A stretch of DNA of 64,000 bases from Dendrophyllia cribrosa (Eukaryota; Cnidaria; Anthozoa; Scleractinia; Dendrophylliidae), in assembly GCA_024195265.1 (NCBI GenBank), contig JAJLRJ010000007.1:9124828-9188827 (forward strand). Reading direction: 5' to 3'. Positions 1 through 11,269 of the stretch are shown here, piece by piece; positions within the stretch are counted from its first letter, which is position 1, and each line of letters starts with the position of its first letter. The position numbers were made by a program, and so were the translations under genes. Under the pieces are notes generated by a model. It had not been told where the DNA came from. It saw only the letters and a list, made by a program, of their open reading frames with translations, and searched no databases.

Positions 1-185
1 AGTTCGAAAACCGAACGTTCGATGGGATACGCCGGGCATCTTGTATACCCTCATCTTGCATACCCTCTGTAATTAAAATTAGAAACACTTTTTTAGACAA
101 AAGAAATATACCATATAAGTTAAATATTTAATTAGTACATTTGCAAAAAGTGTTCATAACACTAGAACGACTAACACTGGAATAA

Positions 186-540
186 AGCGACCACCTCTCC
201 TAAGCGACCACCTCTCCTAAGCGACCGCCTCTCCTAAGTGACCACATCTCTTAAGCGACCACCTCTCCTAAGCGACCACCTCTCCTAAGCGGCCACCTCT
301 CCTAAGTGACCACCTCTCCTAAGCGACCACCTCTCCTAAGCGACCACCTTTCCTAAGCGACCACCTCTCCTAAGCGACCACCTCTCCTAAGCGACCACCT
401 CTCCTAAGTGACCACCTCTCCTAAGCGGCCACCTCTCCTAAGCGACCACCTCTCCTAAGCGATCACTTTTCCAAAGTACCAAACCTCTTCCAGACAGCTC
501 GCTATAATCGAAACCACTAGTAAGTGACCACCTCTCCTAA
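186..540. repeat. 17-bp minisatellite
   Basis: About 18 head-to-tail units of a 17-bp motif (TAAGCGACCACCTCTCC with point variants), ending in a degenerate stretch near 480-540. A short array of the same unit recurs at 1453-1530. The motif resembles the ends of small TA-target transposons seen elsewhere in the window (36715, 45131), so it probably arose by expansion of such an end. Bases 1-185 hold nothing I recognise. Confidence 0.9.
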
Positions 541-1452
541 GCCAGGCGCGTAGGAGGGGGGTTCAAAGGGCTCGAACGAACCTCCTTTCAAGATGGCGGA
601 CTGAAAATGAAACGCTGATTACTTAGCATTTGAATTTATTTAATATAATACGCGATCATCGGTAAATTTTATGTAAAAAGCTCCAGGATGGATAAACTCA
701 AATATTCACTCTCTCGATTTGGCGTTAAACTTTGGAATGAGATACCTCACTATATTAGAGATTTTCCTTTGGAAATTTTTTTTTTAAACACTACACAATT
801 TGCTACTTGATATTTTACAAAACGAAAATGACTATTGAAACGCTTTTGATAATAAAAAGAATTGACTTCTAGTTAAATTCAACAACAATTTTATTTTCTA
901 ATTGTAAAAAAATTATAACTTTTCTCCGTGTACTTTTTCTTTAATCTGCCCGCCTAGAATAGCCTTTGCTAAACGCGGGCAGCTAAAATATAACTGTTTT
1001 TTTTTTTAAAAAAAGACTTTTTGTTGTTTTGTTTGTTGGTGGTCAAATTATCATTTATTCAGTAGCTGATACGTGTTCAGTGCGTATTGACCTTTTTAAG
1101 ACCCATTTTTAGTACAGGGACGGCGTAACCGGCCGGGGGGACTTGTTAAGTTAAAATAAGTTAGGCCAGGATATATGTATCAAGTGTTATATGTATCAAC
1201 GTAACAAAATCTATCTGTAAGCTTTAAAAATACCTGTCATTTTACACTTGATCGAGATTGCCTTTTGGACAAAATATCTCGCGGAGAATGCTAAAAAACA
1301 GCATTTCCGAGCCTCCAGATTTCAAAAATTTCTGGAGGGACATGCCCTCAACCCCCCTGGAGGCTCGCACCTCCGACGCTCGCTGCATTCACCCCATTAT
1401 CAAACTTTCACATAAATACGAACACCCCTTCTGAAACTCCAGCTACGCGCCT
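541..1452. other. Non-genic; small LINE tail remnant at about 685-780
   Basis: At 685-780 (plus) a frame reads SRFGVKLWNEIPHYIRDFP, the pattern of the extreme C-terminus of CR1/L2/Jockey-type LINE reverse transcriptases (x-W-N-x-I/L-P). The rest, including a pyrimidine-rich stretch and an AT-rich stretch, shows no gene. Confidence 0.5.
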
Positions 1453-1837
1453 GTCCTAAGCGACTACCTCTCCTAAGCGACCACCTCTCTTAAGCGGCCA
1501 CCTCTCCTAAGCGACCACCACTCCCAAGGACTATAGACTATAGGTATCTCCGACGAAATCGAAATGAGACGATCTCAGTGACAGAAGCGATGATTTACAA
1601 ATGATCCGGGTCAGAAGGAAATAATTAACCCTACTTTAAGTTAATTCCCAAGAGTGCCAAATATCAAAATTTAAAAAAATTCTAAATTTCTTTTTGTAAA
1701 ACACTGAAAAACAAATTGTACCATGCAAACGTTCTCAGTGCCAAAGAGGTTTCATTTAAAATGGTCACATGACCATAATGATTTCATCCACAGCCTAAAC
1801 TGAGTTAGAACTACCGGCTAGATGTCTCCATGATTGA

Positions 1838-2180
1838 CTCTTGGAGGAAACAAGAAACGGGTTAAATCCGAGAAAGCCGGAATCGAAAGTGATCTGCAAT
1901 CAAATAGTGTGTCATATTTTTAGCTTGTTTCTAGACGATGACATGCCATCCTACTTCAATGACTTATGTATCGAAAATGCGAAGTCTGCGAATGTTCATG
2001 AATATAATACTAGGAAATCTAAACACCTTCATAAGATTTTTAACAGAACAAATTATGGAAAATACTCTACAAGATCAGAAATAAGATAATCGATACCTGG
2101 AATAAAATACCTTTGGCGATTAAACATTCTGAATCTATTAAAGATGTCAATAAGAAAATGAAGCAATTCAGCTATTATCC
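1838..2180 (+). pseudogene. Decayed 3' end of a non-LTR retrotransposon ORF2
   Basis: An 82-codon stretch reads NVHEYNTRKSKHLHKIF and, after a stop and frame change near 2088, continues with IDTWNKIPLAIKHSESIKD. This order (YxTR...  then W-N-x-[IL]-P) is typical of the region after the reverse transcriptase fingers in CR1/L2/Jockey-type LINEs. There is no catalytic domain and the frame is broken, so it is a dead 5'-truncated copy. The bases just before it (1600-1830) resemble the dispersed unit described at 55290-56080. Confidence 0.55.
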
Positions 2181-3078
2181 CAATTTAACTGCTGTGTACC
2201 CAAATTTTAACTTTATACTAATTAGCAGTTATTGTAGCCAAAAAAGTATTTATATTACCCAACAATTGTACTGTATAAGCTAATGCTTACGTCTGATACC
2301 GAATGAATGAATTTTATTGTTATTTTTAGATAAATCTTAAACTAAAAGGGAGACTTACTTTGTAAAAGCCCGCAAGAGTTTCTTTAGTCTTCCTCCCAAT
2401 ATGGTGCTATTTTTTTTAGTATTGTACAAAATAAGATTTGGAATTTTTCTTGAATTTTGATTTCGGCCGGCAGTCTTGGGAGTCAGAATGGGTAATGTGA
2501 GAAGGGGATCGAGTACTATTAAAAACATTAGCGCGGGGACTCAATGAATAGTTCCCTGTATAAAAACACAATACAATACAATAGTTTATTAGTTCTTCCA
2601 CTTGGTTTTTCAGAACTAATTTACAACAAAATCAATAAAATCAATAAAAACTACAATATCAAACCTGAGAATTTGCAATATTATGATGTATGGTACATTA
2701 TACATTATCATATGTGATGCAGTGATGCTAAAAATACTGGCAGTATAGATCGCGTTTTACATTCCTCTTCGGGGGCGGATTTAGGAATGGGGCTGAGGTA
2801 GCCGCGGCGCCCAGATTGCACCAGATTGCATCTCAGAGAACTTAAATTATCAAAATTTCCGAAGGGGGGACATACCCGACGCGCCCATTGTCTCTCTTGC
2901 ACAATTTTACGGTCCCCTCTTTCTTAAATTCCTGAATCCGCCCCTGCTCTTGAATTCTCTTATGTTACTTGAGTTTTTAGTTTCCTCGCTAAGTGTATCT
3001 AAGTGTATCTAAAGAAATCGACGATGGCAGTTCAGTATGGCGCGTTTTTAGGGTCAAAATTAAATGTACAAACGTTTA
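2181..3078. other. Non-coding, nothing recognised
   Basis: AT-rich sequence with no convincing reading frame. Bases 2750-2950 read like a fragment of a dispersed repeat (GGGGCGGATTTAGG with a reverse partner ATCCGCCCCTG near 2936), but I cannot define its ends. Confidence 0.4.
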
Positions 3079-3234
3079 TCAGTTTGAATTTCGACTGTGT
3101 TTGCGACATCGCGGCCGTCGACTCGCTGTCGTGGACGTTGCGGTCGTTGTTGCTGTGCGGTTTCCCACGTTTCTGATAAAATCTGCCGTCTCCAGCAGAC
3201 GTTGAGCGCACTCGCGCAACACATTTGGATCCAT
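3079..3234 (-). CDS. Possible short first coding exon, unknown protein
   Basis: Reading on the minus strand from the ATG at 3232-3234, a 51-codon frame begins MDPNVLRECAQRLLETADF and runs through a Thr/Ala-rich and then Arg-rich stretch to a stop at 3079. The start has A at -3 and G at +4, and the opening looks helical. No supported continuation exon was found at lower coordinates. It may be the 5' exon of a lost or transposon-derived gene, or chance. I do not recognise the family. Confidence 0.25.
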   Translation of the reverse strand: MDPNVLRECAQRLLETADFIRNVGNRTATTTATSTTASRRPRCRKHSRNSN

Positions 3235-4149
3235 AATCTCGGAAAAGTTACTAGCGAAATCTAAACAACGATCGAAGAGAACACAGCACAACACGGAGAA
3301 ATCTCCAATGTTGTGACAAATTGTGTGACCGTTTAGGCTTGTATGTAGTGCATCATGCGAGAGTTTGAATCGCGTGACTTCCACAAACCACGTGGTCTGT
3401 CCATTGGAGCGCCTGGTTGATTTTTCGCAGAAAATTTGTCGACGAAGACTTTTTTCAAAAGTAATTCCATATGCTGATAAACCGGAAATCGGCAAATTCA
3501 GCGTAATTTCGATCGCTTCGGAGCCGTACGGCGTTGCAAACAGAAATTTATTTAGAAAATGTGTACTGGGAGTTTAGATAGTTACAACATAAATTTGCGT
3601 GCAAAGCGACTATCGTGAGGTGGTTCGCAAACAGCGCACAAACAAACATTTCACAAGTAATTTTTGATGTAGTAATTTCTACTTACCTCAACAAACGCGC
3701 AAAAAGAAGTAAATTTTAGTAGGTAATGTCAAGATAAACTTCATTCGTTAAGCATGCAGCAAGAGCTGCAATTAGAAAGTAATTGTAAACAAAAAGATTC
3801 GTTTCGAAAATCAAACTGAAAAAAGTTCGGTACATTTAACTTTGACCCTAACAAGACTAATAACGTGCCATACATGTAGTTCAGAAAAGACGAAAACGAA
3901 GTTTGTAGATACCCACTGACAGGCGTACATCATCAATATGTCAGAATCAATAATATCTTTGGATATGTTACAGAATCAATAACATCTTGGATAATATGTC
4001 GGCACAGACTGCACGGAATCAAAAACATATTTGGATATGTTACAGAATCAATAACAACTTTGCTAAATTAATTGATAAATTGCTAAAGATTGGATCAAAG
4101 TGAGTAGAAAAAAATCGTTCGAATGTGCTAAATTAAAAACAGCAGTTGC
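3235..4149. other. Non-coding, nothing recognised
   Basis: No coherent frame. At 3950-4060 a short degenerate direct repeat around AGAATCAATAACATCTT(T)GGATA occurs three times. It is a local duplication with no known function. Confidence 0.4.
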
Positions 4150-4376
4150 TTAATAGTCCGGGGTGGGGGGGGGAAGGGGGAGGGGGGTACTCCCCCAAAA
4201 TACCTATACGGGTATGTGCCGCCCAACGGGGTCGTGATTTTGGGACTCCTGATCTAGAACGGGGTATCCATTTTAGAGACGTTTCCTAGAACGGGGTGTA
4301 ATATTTCGAACGTATTTTTAATGATATAATTGTCACTTTTTATATACTGAATGATTTTACCGAGTTTAAATAAAGT

Positions 4377-4413
<37 letters not shown>

Positions 4414-4620
4414 CGTACGAAAGCTTCAAATTATTAGCGGCCATTTTTTATAGAACGGGATATTACAAATTGACCTATTTCAAACTAGAACGGGGTATTA
4501 TTTTTGAGTGCAAATTCTTTCTAAAACGGGGTCTAAATTTGGAGACCAGGGCGGCACATAGCACATACCCACCCAAAATATACCCGAGTACCCCCCCCCC
4601 CCCCCCCCCCCCCCGGGCTT
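4150..4620. mobile_element. Non-autonomous repeat with G-run/C-run ends
   Basis: Begins in a G-rich run followed by GGGGGGTACTCCCC and ends in CCGAGTACCCC followed by a run of about 30 C, so the ends are inverted. Inside are several ACGGGGT motifs (for example TAGAACGGGGTAT), and a TATG microsatellite at 4378-4412. Related sequence with the same G-rich edge and short internal GGTACC motifs lies at 11270-11540, and a fragment at 15880-15960. No coding capacity, so it is a dispersed non-autonomous family. Confidence 0.6.
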
Positions 4621-4829
4621 AATAGCTCCTGGCTAAATCAAGTTGTAGCCAAACTGAAATCAGTACTTTTTAGACTTATGACCATTCGATCCAAATATTT
4701 TGCCATGTTAACAGTTCTCATAGACGGATTTTATCTCGGACTTTCTATTTTTTTCTTAAGGTTAGCGAAGATTGTTGTGGCTATAGAGAGCGAGGTTGGC
4801 TCGTGAAATCAGACATAATATGCACTAAT

Positions 4830-5115
4830 ACAGCGGTTTTCAATTGAGTGTCGAAAGTAATTCGGCAATTGCTGTGGTTATGCGTTGCTACGCTTTGTGA
4901 TTGGCTGAAAAATCTCACGCCACTTTCTCAACCAATCAGAAGTAAAACCAAAACCAATCGTGATTTACTTCCACGTGTTTTCCTGCCCTTGGCGCCAGTG
5001 ACATGTATTTGCTTCGAGTTTTGATTGATTTATATTGGATTATCTGCCTCTCCTGTGATTAGCCAGTGTAATTACTTTGGTTTTGGTTTTACGACACTCA
5101 AGTGAAAACCGCTGT
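4830..5115. mobile_element. MITE, AGCGGTTTTCA family, copy 1
   Basis: Terminal inverted repeats read ACAGCGGTTTTCAATTGAGTG on the left and the complement of CACTCAAGTGAAAACCGCTGT on the right. Sister copies with the same ends and internal CCAATCA boxes lie at 45868-46151 and 52045-52331. About 286 bp, no coding. It ends 42 bp beyond the stop codon of the 5157-6152 gene. Confidence 0.8.
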
Positions 5116-5156
5116 CCCACTAGTCATGCACTCTACTCGTTCACTTGCATCAAAAT

Positions 5157-6152
5157 CTAAACTGAACTAATCAAGTCCCCTCGATACTTGTGGTAGGCTT
5201 CATTTCCACCATAGTTAGTTTCTTCATCTGTTCTTTCGCCCACGGTGCGATAGCCATCGTCAAAAAGTTTAAACCAAAGACTGGAGCTTATTTCCTTCAT
5301 AAAAACAATCTGGCCAAATGTTTTTAAGAAACTGATAACTTTGTAGTTCTTCGTTTCTCCCTTTGACGTTTCACTAATTTCAATTACACCGTAAGTAGCC
5401 TGGGCAGTTACAACGACTAAATAAGAGACAAACTGAGCACAAAAGCAAAAAAGTACGAGCTTAAAGACATACCAGACTACGCGTGGTCGCCCTTCCCTAT
5501 CACGACAGTCATAACATATAATCTTGCAAAGACATCCGTTATCATTAGCCAACTCTTGGATCTTAATATCGTTCAATACAGCCACCACAAGGGTTATTCC
5601 AAGAGAGTCCACGATGTACATTCCGATGGTAGCCTTGGCTATTTCTTTCTCTGAGCCCAAATCAGGTTCGTCTGAGAGAAGGGCAGCAAAGCGTATAACA
5701 CAGATAACGTATAAAGCAACAAGAATCCACATCTTTGGAAGCTTGATCAGTCTCTTGCAAATGTCGAAGATCATGCCACAGATCCCACGCCGAATCCTGC
5801 GCTCCCTGATCGACTTAAAACAAAAAGCCAGAAAGATGGCCCAGCTCAAGACTTCAAAGATAACGAAGACAAGCTCCACAATCATGGCTTCTTTATATCC
5901 AGGCCAGGCAATACCATTTTCGCAATTGTATTGAGGGTGTTGCACGTTTATGGCGCAAGTATAAGTTTGTGCACAGTATAAGCCCAGTGCAAGAATACCT
6001 ATAACTTGGAGAACAAAGAGAACCACCAACAGGACAGCCCAGCGGCTCCCTTCCAAATGAAAACAAAACTGTTTCCTGCTGTTCCTGTCTTCTGAATTCC
6101 TAATCAGCGGTAAAGTCGGTTTCGCATTCGTCGCTCCATGCATCATGGACAT
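5157..6152 (-). CDS. Uncharacterised five-pass membrane protein, paralogue 1
   Basis: Intronless 331-codon gene. Hydrophobic segments lie at about residues 38-60, 90-112, 141-160, 175-197 and 228-250. The loop after segment 1 has spaced cysteines and HPQYNCENG, followed by an acidic/polar patch before segment 4 (AKATIGMYIVD). The C-terminal tail contains QIVFMKEISSSLW and DDGYRTVGERTDE. The same blocks occur in the genes at 16792-17751 and 22080-22988, which supports real coding sequence. I do not recognise the family; a lineage-specific plasma- or organelle-membrane protein is inferred. The first ATG, followed by a second at codon 3, gives a 37-residue cytosolic-looking N-terminus. A dispersed repeat begins within about 70 bp upstream of the start, so the promoter must be compact or repeat-derived. 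Confidence 0.8.
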   Translation of the reverse strand: MSMMHGATNAKPTLPLIRNSEDRNSRKQFCFHLEGSRWAVLLVVLFVLQVIGILALGLYCAQTYTCAINVQHPQYNCENGIAWPGYKEAMIVELVFVIFEVLSWAIFLAFCFKSIRERRIRRGICGMIFDICKRLIKLPKMWILVALYVICVIRFAALLSDEPDLGSEKEIAKATIGMYIVDSLGITLVVAVLNDIKIQELANDNGCLCKIICYDCRDREGRPRVVWYVFKLVLFCFCAQFVSYLVVVTAQATYGVIEISETSKGETKNYKVISFLKTFGQIVFMKEISSSLWFKLFDDGYRTVGERTDEETNYGGNEAYHKYRGDLISSV

Positions 6153-6219
6153 TTTAGCGAAACGTCAGCTGCAGGCGAGAAGAAAGAGAACTGAAAATGC
6201 ATTCAGTGCACTTGTCGAG

Positions 6220-7530
6220 AATGCAGTAGTTGCTTCCTTGCTCCAGAAGTCTGAAATGAATTTTCGAGGAGGCGCCAAAGCAATATATACATGGACGCAG
6301 GGGTCATTTGCGGGTGAAGGTATTCTTTTTATTTCAGTTTCATTTTTCCTTTCGATGATTGAATGTATATGATTGTTTTGTTTTTTTATAGCTCAACTGT
6401 CTACACTTGTCTACTTTAATTATAAATACATACTGAACAGGGCTTTGTTTTCTTACGTTAGGCAGGCTTTTTGTTGTTACGTTTTTGTATTATTTACGCG
6501 AAATAACATGAACTCTAAGCTCGATTATTTATGTAACGATGTACTCGGCAGTTGTAAAATGTTTTTACAACAATGAAATTACGGCTTTGGATGCAAGGTA
6601 TTTACCCCCTCGCTTCACTTACTAAATAAACTGGAAAGTTCTGGTGTTAAATTTCCGAAAAGGGACCAAAATAGATAACGGGATCACCAAAAGTGAAGGG
6701 GATATTTTTGTGGTGTTGGTAAGGCATAGACCCTCCCGGCGCCTTCGGTGTGATTGGTGTTTTTCAGCAGACGCAGAGGAAACAGTTGACGCATCTCCTT
6801 TTTCGTTTTCTTTTCCTTTTTCTTGTCATGTTTTCAAAACAGCTTGTTTCACAGATCGGTTTATTGTGATAACTATGTAAGATGGCACTTTACTGGCCTT
6901 TGGACACTTCTGTGTTTTTTTATCATAACTAAGAAGTAAAGTTTATTATTTTAAAATCTTTTGAGGTGTGGCATTGAACGACATGATTTTCTTCTTTTGA
7001 TGACGGGACTGTACCCCGAGTATGTAACGTTGGTAGCAGCGGCCGGAAACTTTTGGGCAGACCAAATTTTGTTCAGTTGCCGAGTGTGTTACAAACGTAA
7101 TTTTAGTTGCTTTCTTGCTCCGGAAGTCTGGAATAAATTTCTGTGGCGAATGGGGTCATTTGCGGGTGAAGGTAATTTTTTTTATTTCAGTTTCATTTTT
7201 CCTTTCGGTGGTCGAATGTATATGATTGGTTCTGTTTATAGCTCAACTGTCTACACTTGTCGACCCGTTATAAGTACTCACTGAACAGGTTTTTTTTTTT
7301 TTTTTACGTTAGGCATGCTATTTGTATTATTTGCGCGAAATAACATGTCGGGCTCTATTAAGCTCGATTTATTCATGTAACGATGTAAGTCGGAAGTTGT
7401 AAAATGTTTTTACAACACCTAAGTTACGACTTTGGATATATATTAACCGCATTTTTACTTAACATGAAATTAAGCGGGTGAAAGAGATCTTAAAGAGCGA
7501 TACTTGCAAGGTATTTGCCCCGTTGCTTCA
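6220..7530. repeat. Tandem alternation of two repeat blocks (B-A-B)
   Basis: Block B (near 6220-6640 and again 7105-7530) contains TTGCTCCAGAAGTCTGAAAT, GGGGTCATTTGCGGGTGAAGG and CAACTGTCTACACTTGTC. Block A (6650-7040) contains ACCAAAATAGATAACGGGAT and TTTTCAGCAGACGCAGAGG. The spacing between B copies is about 860 bp. The same blocks recur as A-B-A(part) at 11540-12530, and an A fragment lies at 18540-18700. No coding frame persists between copies. Confidence 0.75.
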
Positions 7531-7541
7531 CTTTAATAGGA

Positions 7542-7870
7542 CAATCACATGACTTTTGGAGGGCATATGGTTTATTTGTGGCCCAAGTAGCATCATTTGC
7601 GCCCGAGCGGAGCGAGGGTGCAAATGATGCACGAGGGACACAAATAAACTATATCACCGGCCGACAAAAGTCATGTGATTATCATTATTATCAATACACA
7701 AGGCCAAATCGTACAAATTCATTTAATAAGAAAAAATGTTTAACAGAAACAGGGCCGTAAATGCGTTTGCAGCCCGTCAAATTCAATATCGTCCGCCACT
7801 CACGCGTGTTTTCTCGAAGGCAGTTTCTCATTTGGCCGCGTATATTGATAATAATACTAAATAAGGGCCT
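7542..7870. mobile_element. Two adjoining foldback elements
   Basis: The first (7542-7682) is an imperfect hairpin: AATCACATGACTTTTG on the left pairs with CAAAAGTCATGTGATT on the right, and an inner arm CATCATTTGC pairs with GCAAATGATG. The second (about 7675-7860) has arms ATTATTATCAATACAC and GTATATTGATAATAAT. Both are short non-coding MITE-like structures. Bases 7870-8437 show nothing else I can name. Confidence 0.6.
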
Positions 7871-8437
7871 GGTCGCACTACAGTCAAAAACAAAAATTAG
7901 CCCGTGCAAAATGACATAAAAACAAAAACATTCCACAAAAATAGGTAGTCAAGGACTACATGTAGCTACTTCTGTAGGAAGGAAATGAAAAAAGATAAAT
8001 AGACAGTCGAGGAATGCATGTGGCTACTCAGTTAAATGGAAAGCAACTTATTTTGGTCTCTCGACCAATTAAAAATAGGCCTCTGAGAAGACATGAGGTT
8101 ACCGGTGGGAAATACAGAAGTGCAAAACTAATGAAAGTAGGAAATAATCGATTGAAATGACTATCGAGCCTGTGGAACTGCTGTATATCAATTTCACCTC
8201 ACTTTAAAGCGTCTACAAAGATTGACTTCTCGTCATTTTTTTTTCTTTTGTTTAAATGAATCATAGAACTTATTAGTCACAAGGCAATGTTGTTGTACAA
8301 TTTATGTTTTAGTGCAAATTGGTTTAACATAATACTCAGTTGTAATTAATTCCTGGTCTTTTTATTGTAAAATATTTGTTTGCACTGTACTGTAATGCTT
8401 ATGTTTGTTATTTTTATTGAAATTGTATTAAATTATA

Positions 8438-9960
8438 AATCAAAGGGCTCTTAAAGCCATCTCGTTAATGCGTTAGAACGTAAGGTTAATAAAAAAAATA
8501 GAAGAATTGATAGTGAATATGGTAAAGATGCCGTTGTAGCGCACCTTTACAATAAGTCTACTCAAAATACGTACATGAAAGCCTCACATGATGCAAATCA
8601 GCCAATAGAAATTTATGTTCGCGAAATGGGCGTAGTTTTATTTTAGTAGCCATTTGGGGTATTACCTATTTCTGATTTAATTTTATATTGTAAACAGTTT
8701 TTTCTTTCTTTGTAAATATGGTAATAAAGTGTATTCCTTCGGGTATTAAAAACAGGAAATCACTAATTTTCGATTACAAAGTTTACATTTTCACGCTAGT
8801 GACTAAAATGGGGTCTATAATTTGGTTATACAGTAGACGTGTCGTGTTTAGAAAATGTTATAGGCTGGGCCTTATCAGTTATTTTTTTTTTTGCAAAAGG
8901 AGGGGAACCCGTCTTACCCGTGCCCCTCTGCTAACAACTTTCCTGTACAGCATTAGGGGATCTGTTCTTATCAGTGCTCCACTTTTTCAAGGCCAAAAGC
9001 CAGAATAATCCTCAACTTCGACGACTAAGGAGAGCTTTTTTTTCACAAGATTTGGTGCTGTTTTTTCACCACAAGCAAGAAAGCGTGTGGTAACCATCTG
9101 TCTTCGCTTTGGTGAGTGCGTGCTTTTCAATTTTGTGGTTTGGTTTTTTTGGTTTTGGTCTCGCGAGTTTTCTCGCCCTCGCGTTACGTGGAGATGGCCG
9201 CGCGTCCCTCGTACCAGCCGTTCGCCCACACTAGAACTGTCCGCTTGATAGCGCAGGAAAACCTGGCTCTTGATTCGCTCAGTATAGCGCAGTCGTTACC
9301 GGACTTTAAGGAAGAAATCGTTGGGGTTGTACCCCTCTACGGAGGAAAGTGCTTCGACATTACCCTCCGATCTACAGAATCGGCCACGCGGTTGGCGGCA
9401 TCGGGCTTTGACTACGAAAGCCGCGTTATCCCTTTACGCCTTTAAGGCAAAAAGCACTACACGACTACACGTGTCATGCGTTGAATTCCCCGATGAAAAC
9501 CTGCTACAACTCCTGGAACAATACGGCGACCTCAAAGCGCGAGCAGTCCGCCGGCTTTGCTTCAAAGCCCCGGGCTACGAGCACATCGAGAACGGTATCC
9601 GTGTCGTAGAATTCACACGTTTACAAAAGGCACGCAGCTTAGTCACTCAAGGGCTCGAGTTTTTTTTACAAGTACACGGGCCAGCCAATACTATGCTACC
9701 GGTGCCTGTCTTCCGAGCACGTTGTTAAAAACTGCCCGAGAGTCTCTGAGACTGCCCGAAAGCGAACGCCGTGAGGCGAACCACGAGGCTCCAGCGCCCG
9801 GGGGAACACCAGAGGCCCCCCCGGCGCCCACTACCGCAACCAGCAAACGACAACCCCCCCCCCCCCCCCCCCCCCTGTAACCAAAATAGGCCATTTGCAC
9901 GATGGCGTCATTTGACTACAACTACCAGAATTCATTTAGTTTTTCCTTTCTTAAGTAATT
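8438..9960 (+). pseudogene. Tx1/L1-like LINE 5' region and ORF1, copy 1 (broken)
   Basis: A 5' leader (from AATCAAAGGGCTCTTAAAGC) precedes an ORF1-like frame starting at the ATG at 9194 (MAARPSYQPFAHTRTVRL). It is interrupted near 9444 and continues in another frame with VEFPDENLLQLLEQYGDLK and IRVVEFTRLQKA. A CCHC zinc knuckle follows (CYRCLSSEHVVKNC at about 9690-9735), then a stop and a C-run of about 20. This order, an RRM-like region then a CCHC knuckle, fits ORF1 of Tx1/L1-type LINEs. ORF2 is absent. The block is nearly identical to 12770-14240. Confidence 0.7.
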
Positions 9961-10559
9961 ATGTTATGCAAGTGATGTAGCTCTCTATTGTAGGTAATTA
10001 ATGTGTTGTAAGTTATATGTTAAATCTAAATAAGTATTCACAGTCGGTGAGGCAAGAACGAGACAACGCGCAAGTGAGCAGCAAATGGCTTCCTCGCGCT
10101 GGGCCCTTTTCTTGCAGATTCTCTCGTCTCTCTGTCTCTTGGTATATAACATTTCCTTGATCAAATATAAGGTAACACTGGAAAGAAAGTGAAATGTTAA
10201 CACGGAAATTTACACCATGCATAGCTAGTGAGTGAGTGAGTGAGAATGACGTCAATGATTCAATACCACAAGATGAAAAGCGAACATTTTATTTTTAACA
10301 CAAAGTACAATAGTTCTTGCCTTTGGTAATAACATTTAAAATCATCTATGAGTATAGATCAATCTGCTAACAGCAAATGGAAGTGTATTTTTCTTAGATA
10401 GAGCTTTTTTCAGTTTCAACATGTGGAAGTATACATTCGTTTAACTTGAAATATAATTTAATATTTGCCACAATATTATTTAACCAAACAACTTGATCCT
10501 TTATGAAAAATCTTCCCGTAACCGAGATTTCTGTTCCCATCCCTGGGATCATTTGTTTC
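9961..10559. other. Non-coding
   Basis: No coherent gene. A GTGA microsatellite lies at 10228-10246. Overlapping short frames here lack codon structure and known motifs. Confidence 0.5.
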
Positions 10560-10720
10560 TCGAAAGGTTCCCCGAAGGGAATTAGTTGTGTCTCGAAAGA
10601 CAGTAAGCTTATTGGTTTCCCGAAGGAAATATTTGGTTCCCGAAGGGAGTTATTTGTGTAAGACAGTATTGGTTTCCCGAAGGAAATATTTGGTTCCCCG
10701 AAGGAGTTACTCAAATCCGT
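10560..10720. repeat. Minisatellite, about 21-35 bp unit
   Basis: Roughly five degenerate copies of GGTTTCCCGAAGGAAATATT, alternating with a GGTTCCCCGAAGGGAGTTA variant. The array gives a repetitive minus-strand frame (SFGEPNISFGKP), which I treat as spurious. Bases 10721-11270 hold no supported gene. Confidence 0.7.
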
Positions 10721-11269
10721 ATAAGGGTTCGCCAGATGATGTACATGGACCAATTCGAGGAGTTTCGCTGCACAAATCGCTCCATCATGGCCGCCCAACG
10801 AAGTCAAACATCTCGGTTCAGCGTTGGTTTTTCTGGTGAAAATTGTAAGCAGACCGTCAAACAACCTAAAGAAGTCTTTTCTAGAAAATATCGTGCACAT
10901 TGCTTGAAAGCTGTGCCTGGTAACTGGTGCAAAATAGCAAAACTTTGTAAACAAATTCTCCTACCTGTAATCGTGAACTGTTGGGTTGCACATCGACCAC
11001 ATCGAAAGAAAGCACGTCGCTGGAACGTCTCAATCGATAAGTAGTCGATCGTTGACGAGAGCGGACGAAAATGAATTGGGTAACATCGAGATTAGTCTCG
11101 GCTATCGTCGACGTCATCGAGTTTCATCGAGCTTGGAATCGTGTAAAATCGATAATCCGAAATAAAACCGATATGTTCCGAACATAATCCGAAGATTGGA
11201 CCACTTACGGACTTACACACTCGATGACATAATAGCTATTTCTCTTCTAAGAAAAAAAGTAGCTACAAA

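Noticed and set aside
1..540. CRISPR-like array in the 17-bp repeat
   Set aside because: Units are head-to-tail without unique spacers, and the DNA is clearly eukaryotic.
10394..10954. 186-codon minus-strand frame with SFGEPNISFGKP repeats
   Set aside because: The repeats are those of the DNA minisatellite at 10560-10720, and the flanking residues have no family features.
10736..11044. 102-codon plus-strand frame containing CATCATGGCCGCCCAACG start context
   Set aside because: The ATGGCC start looks attractive, but no downstream exon or conserved motif was found.
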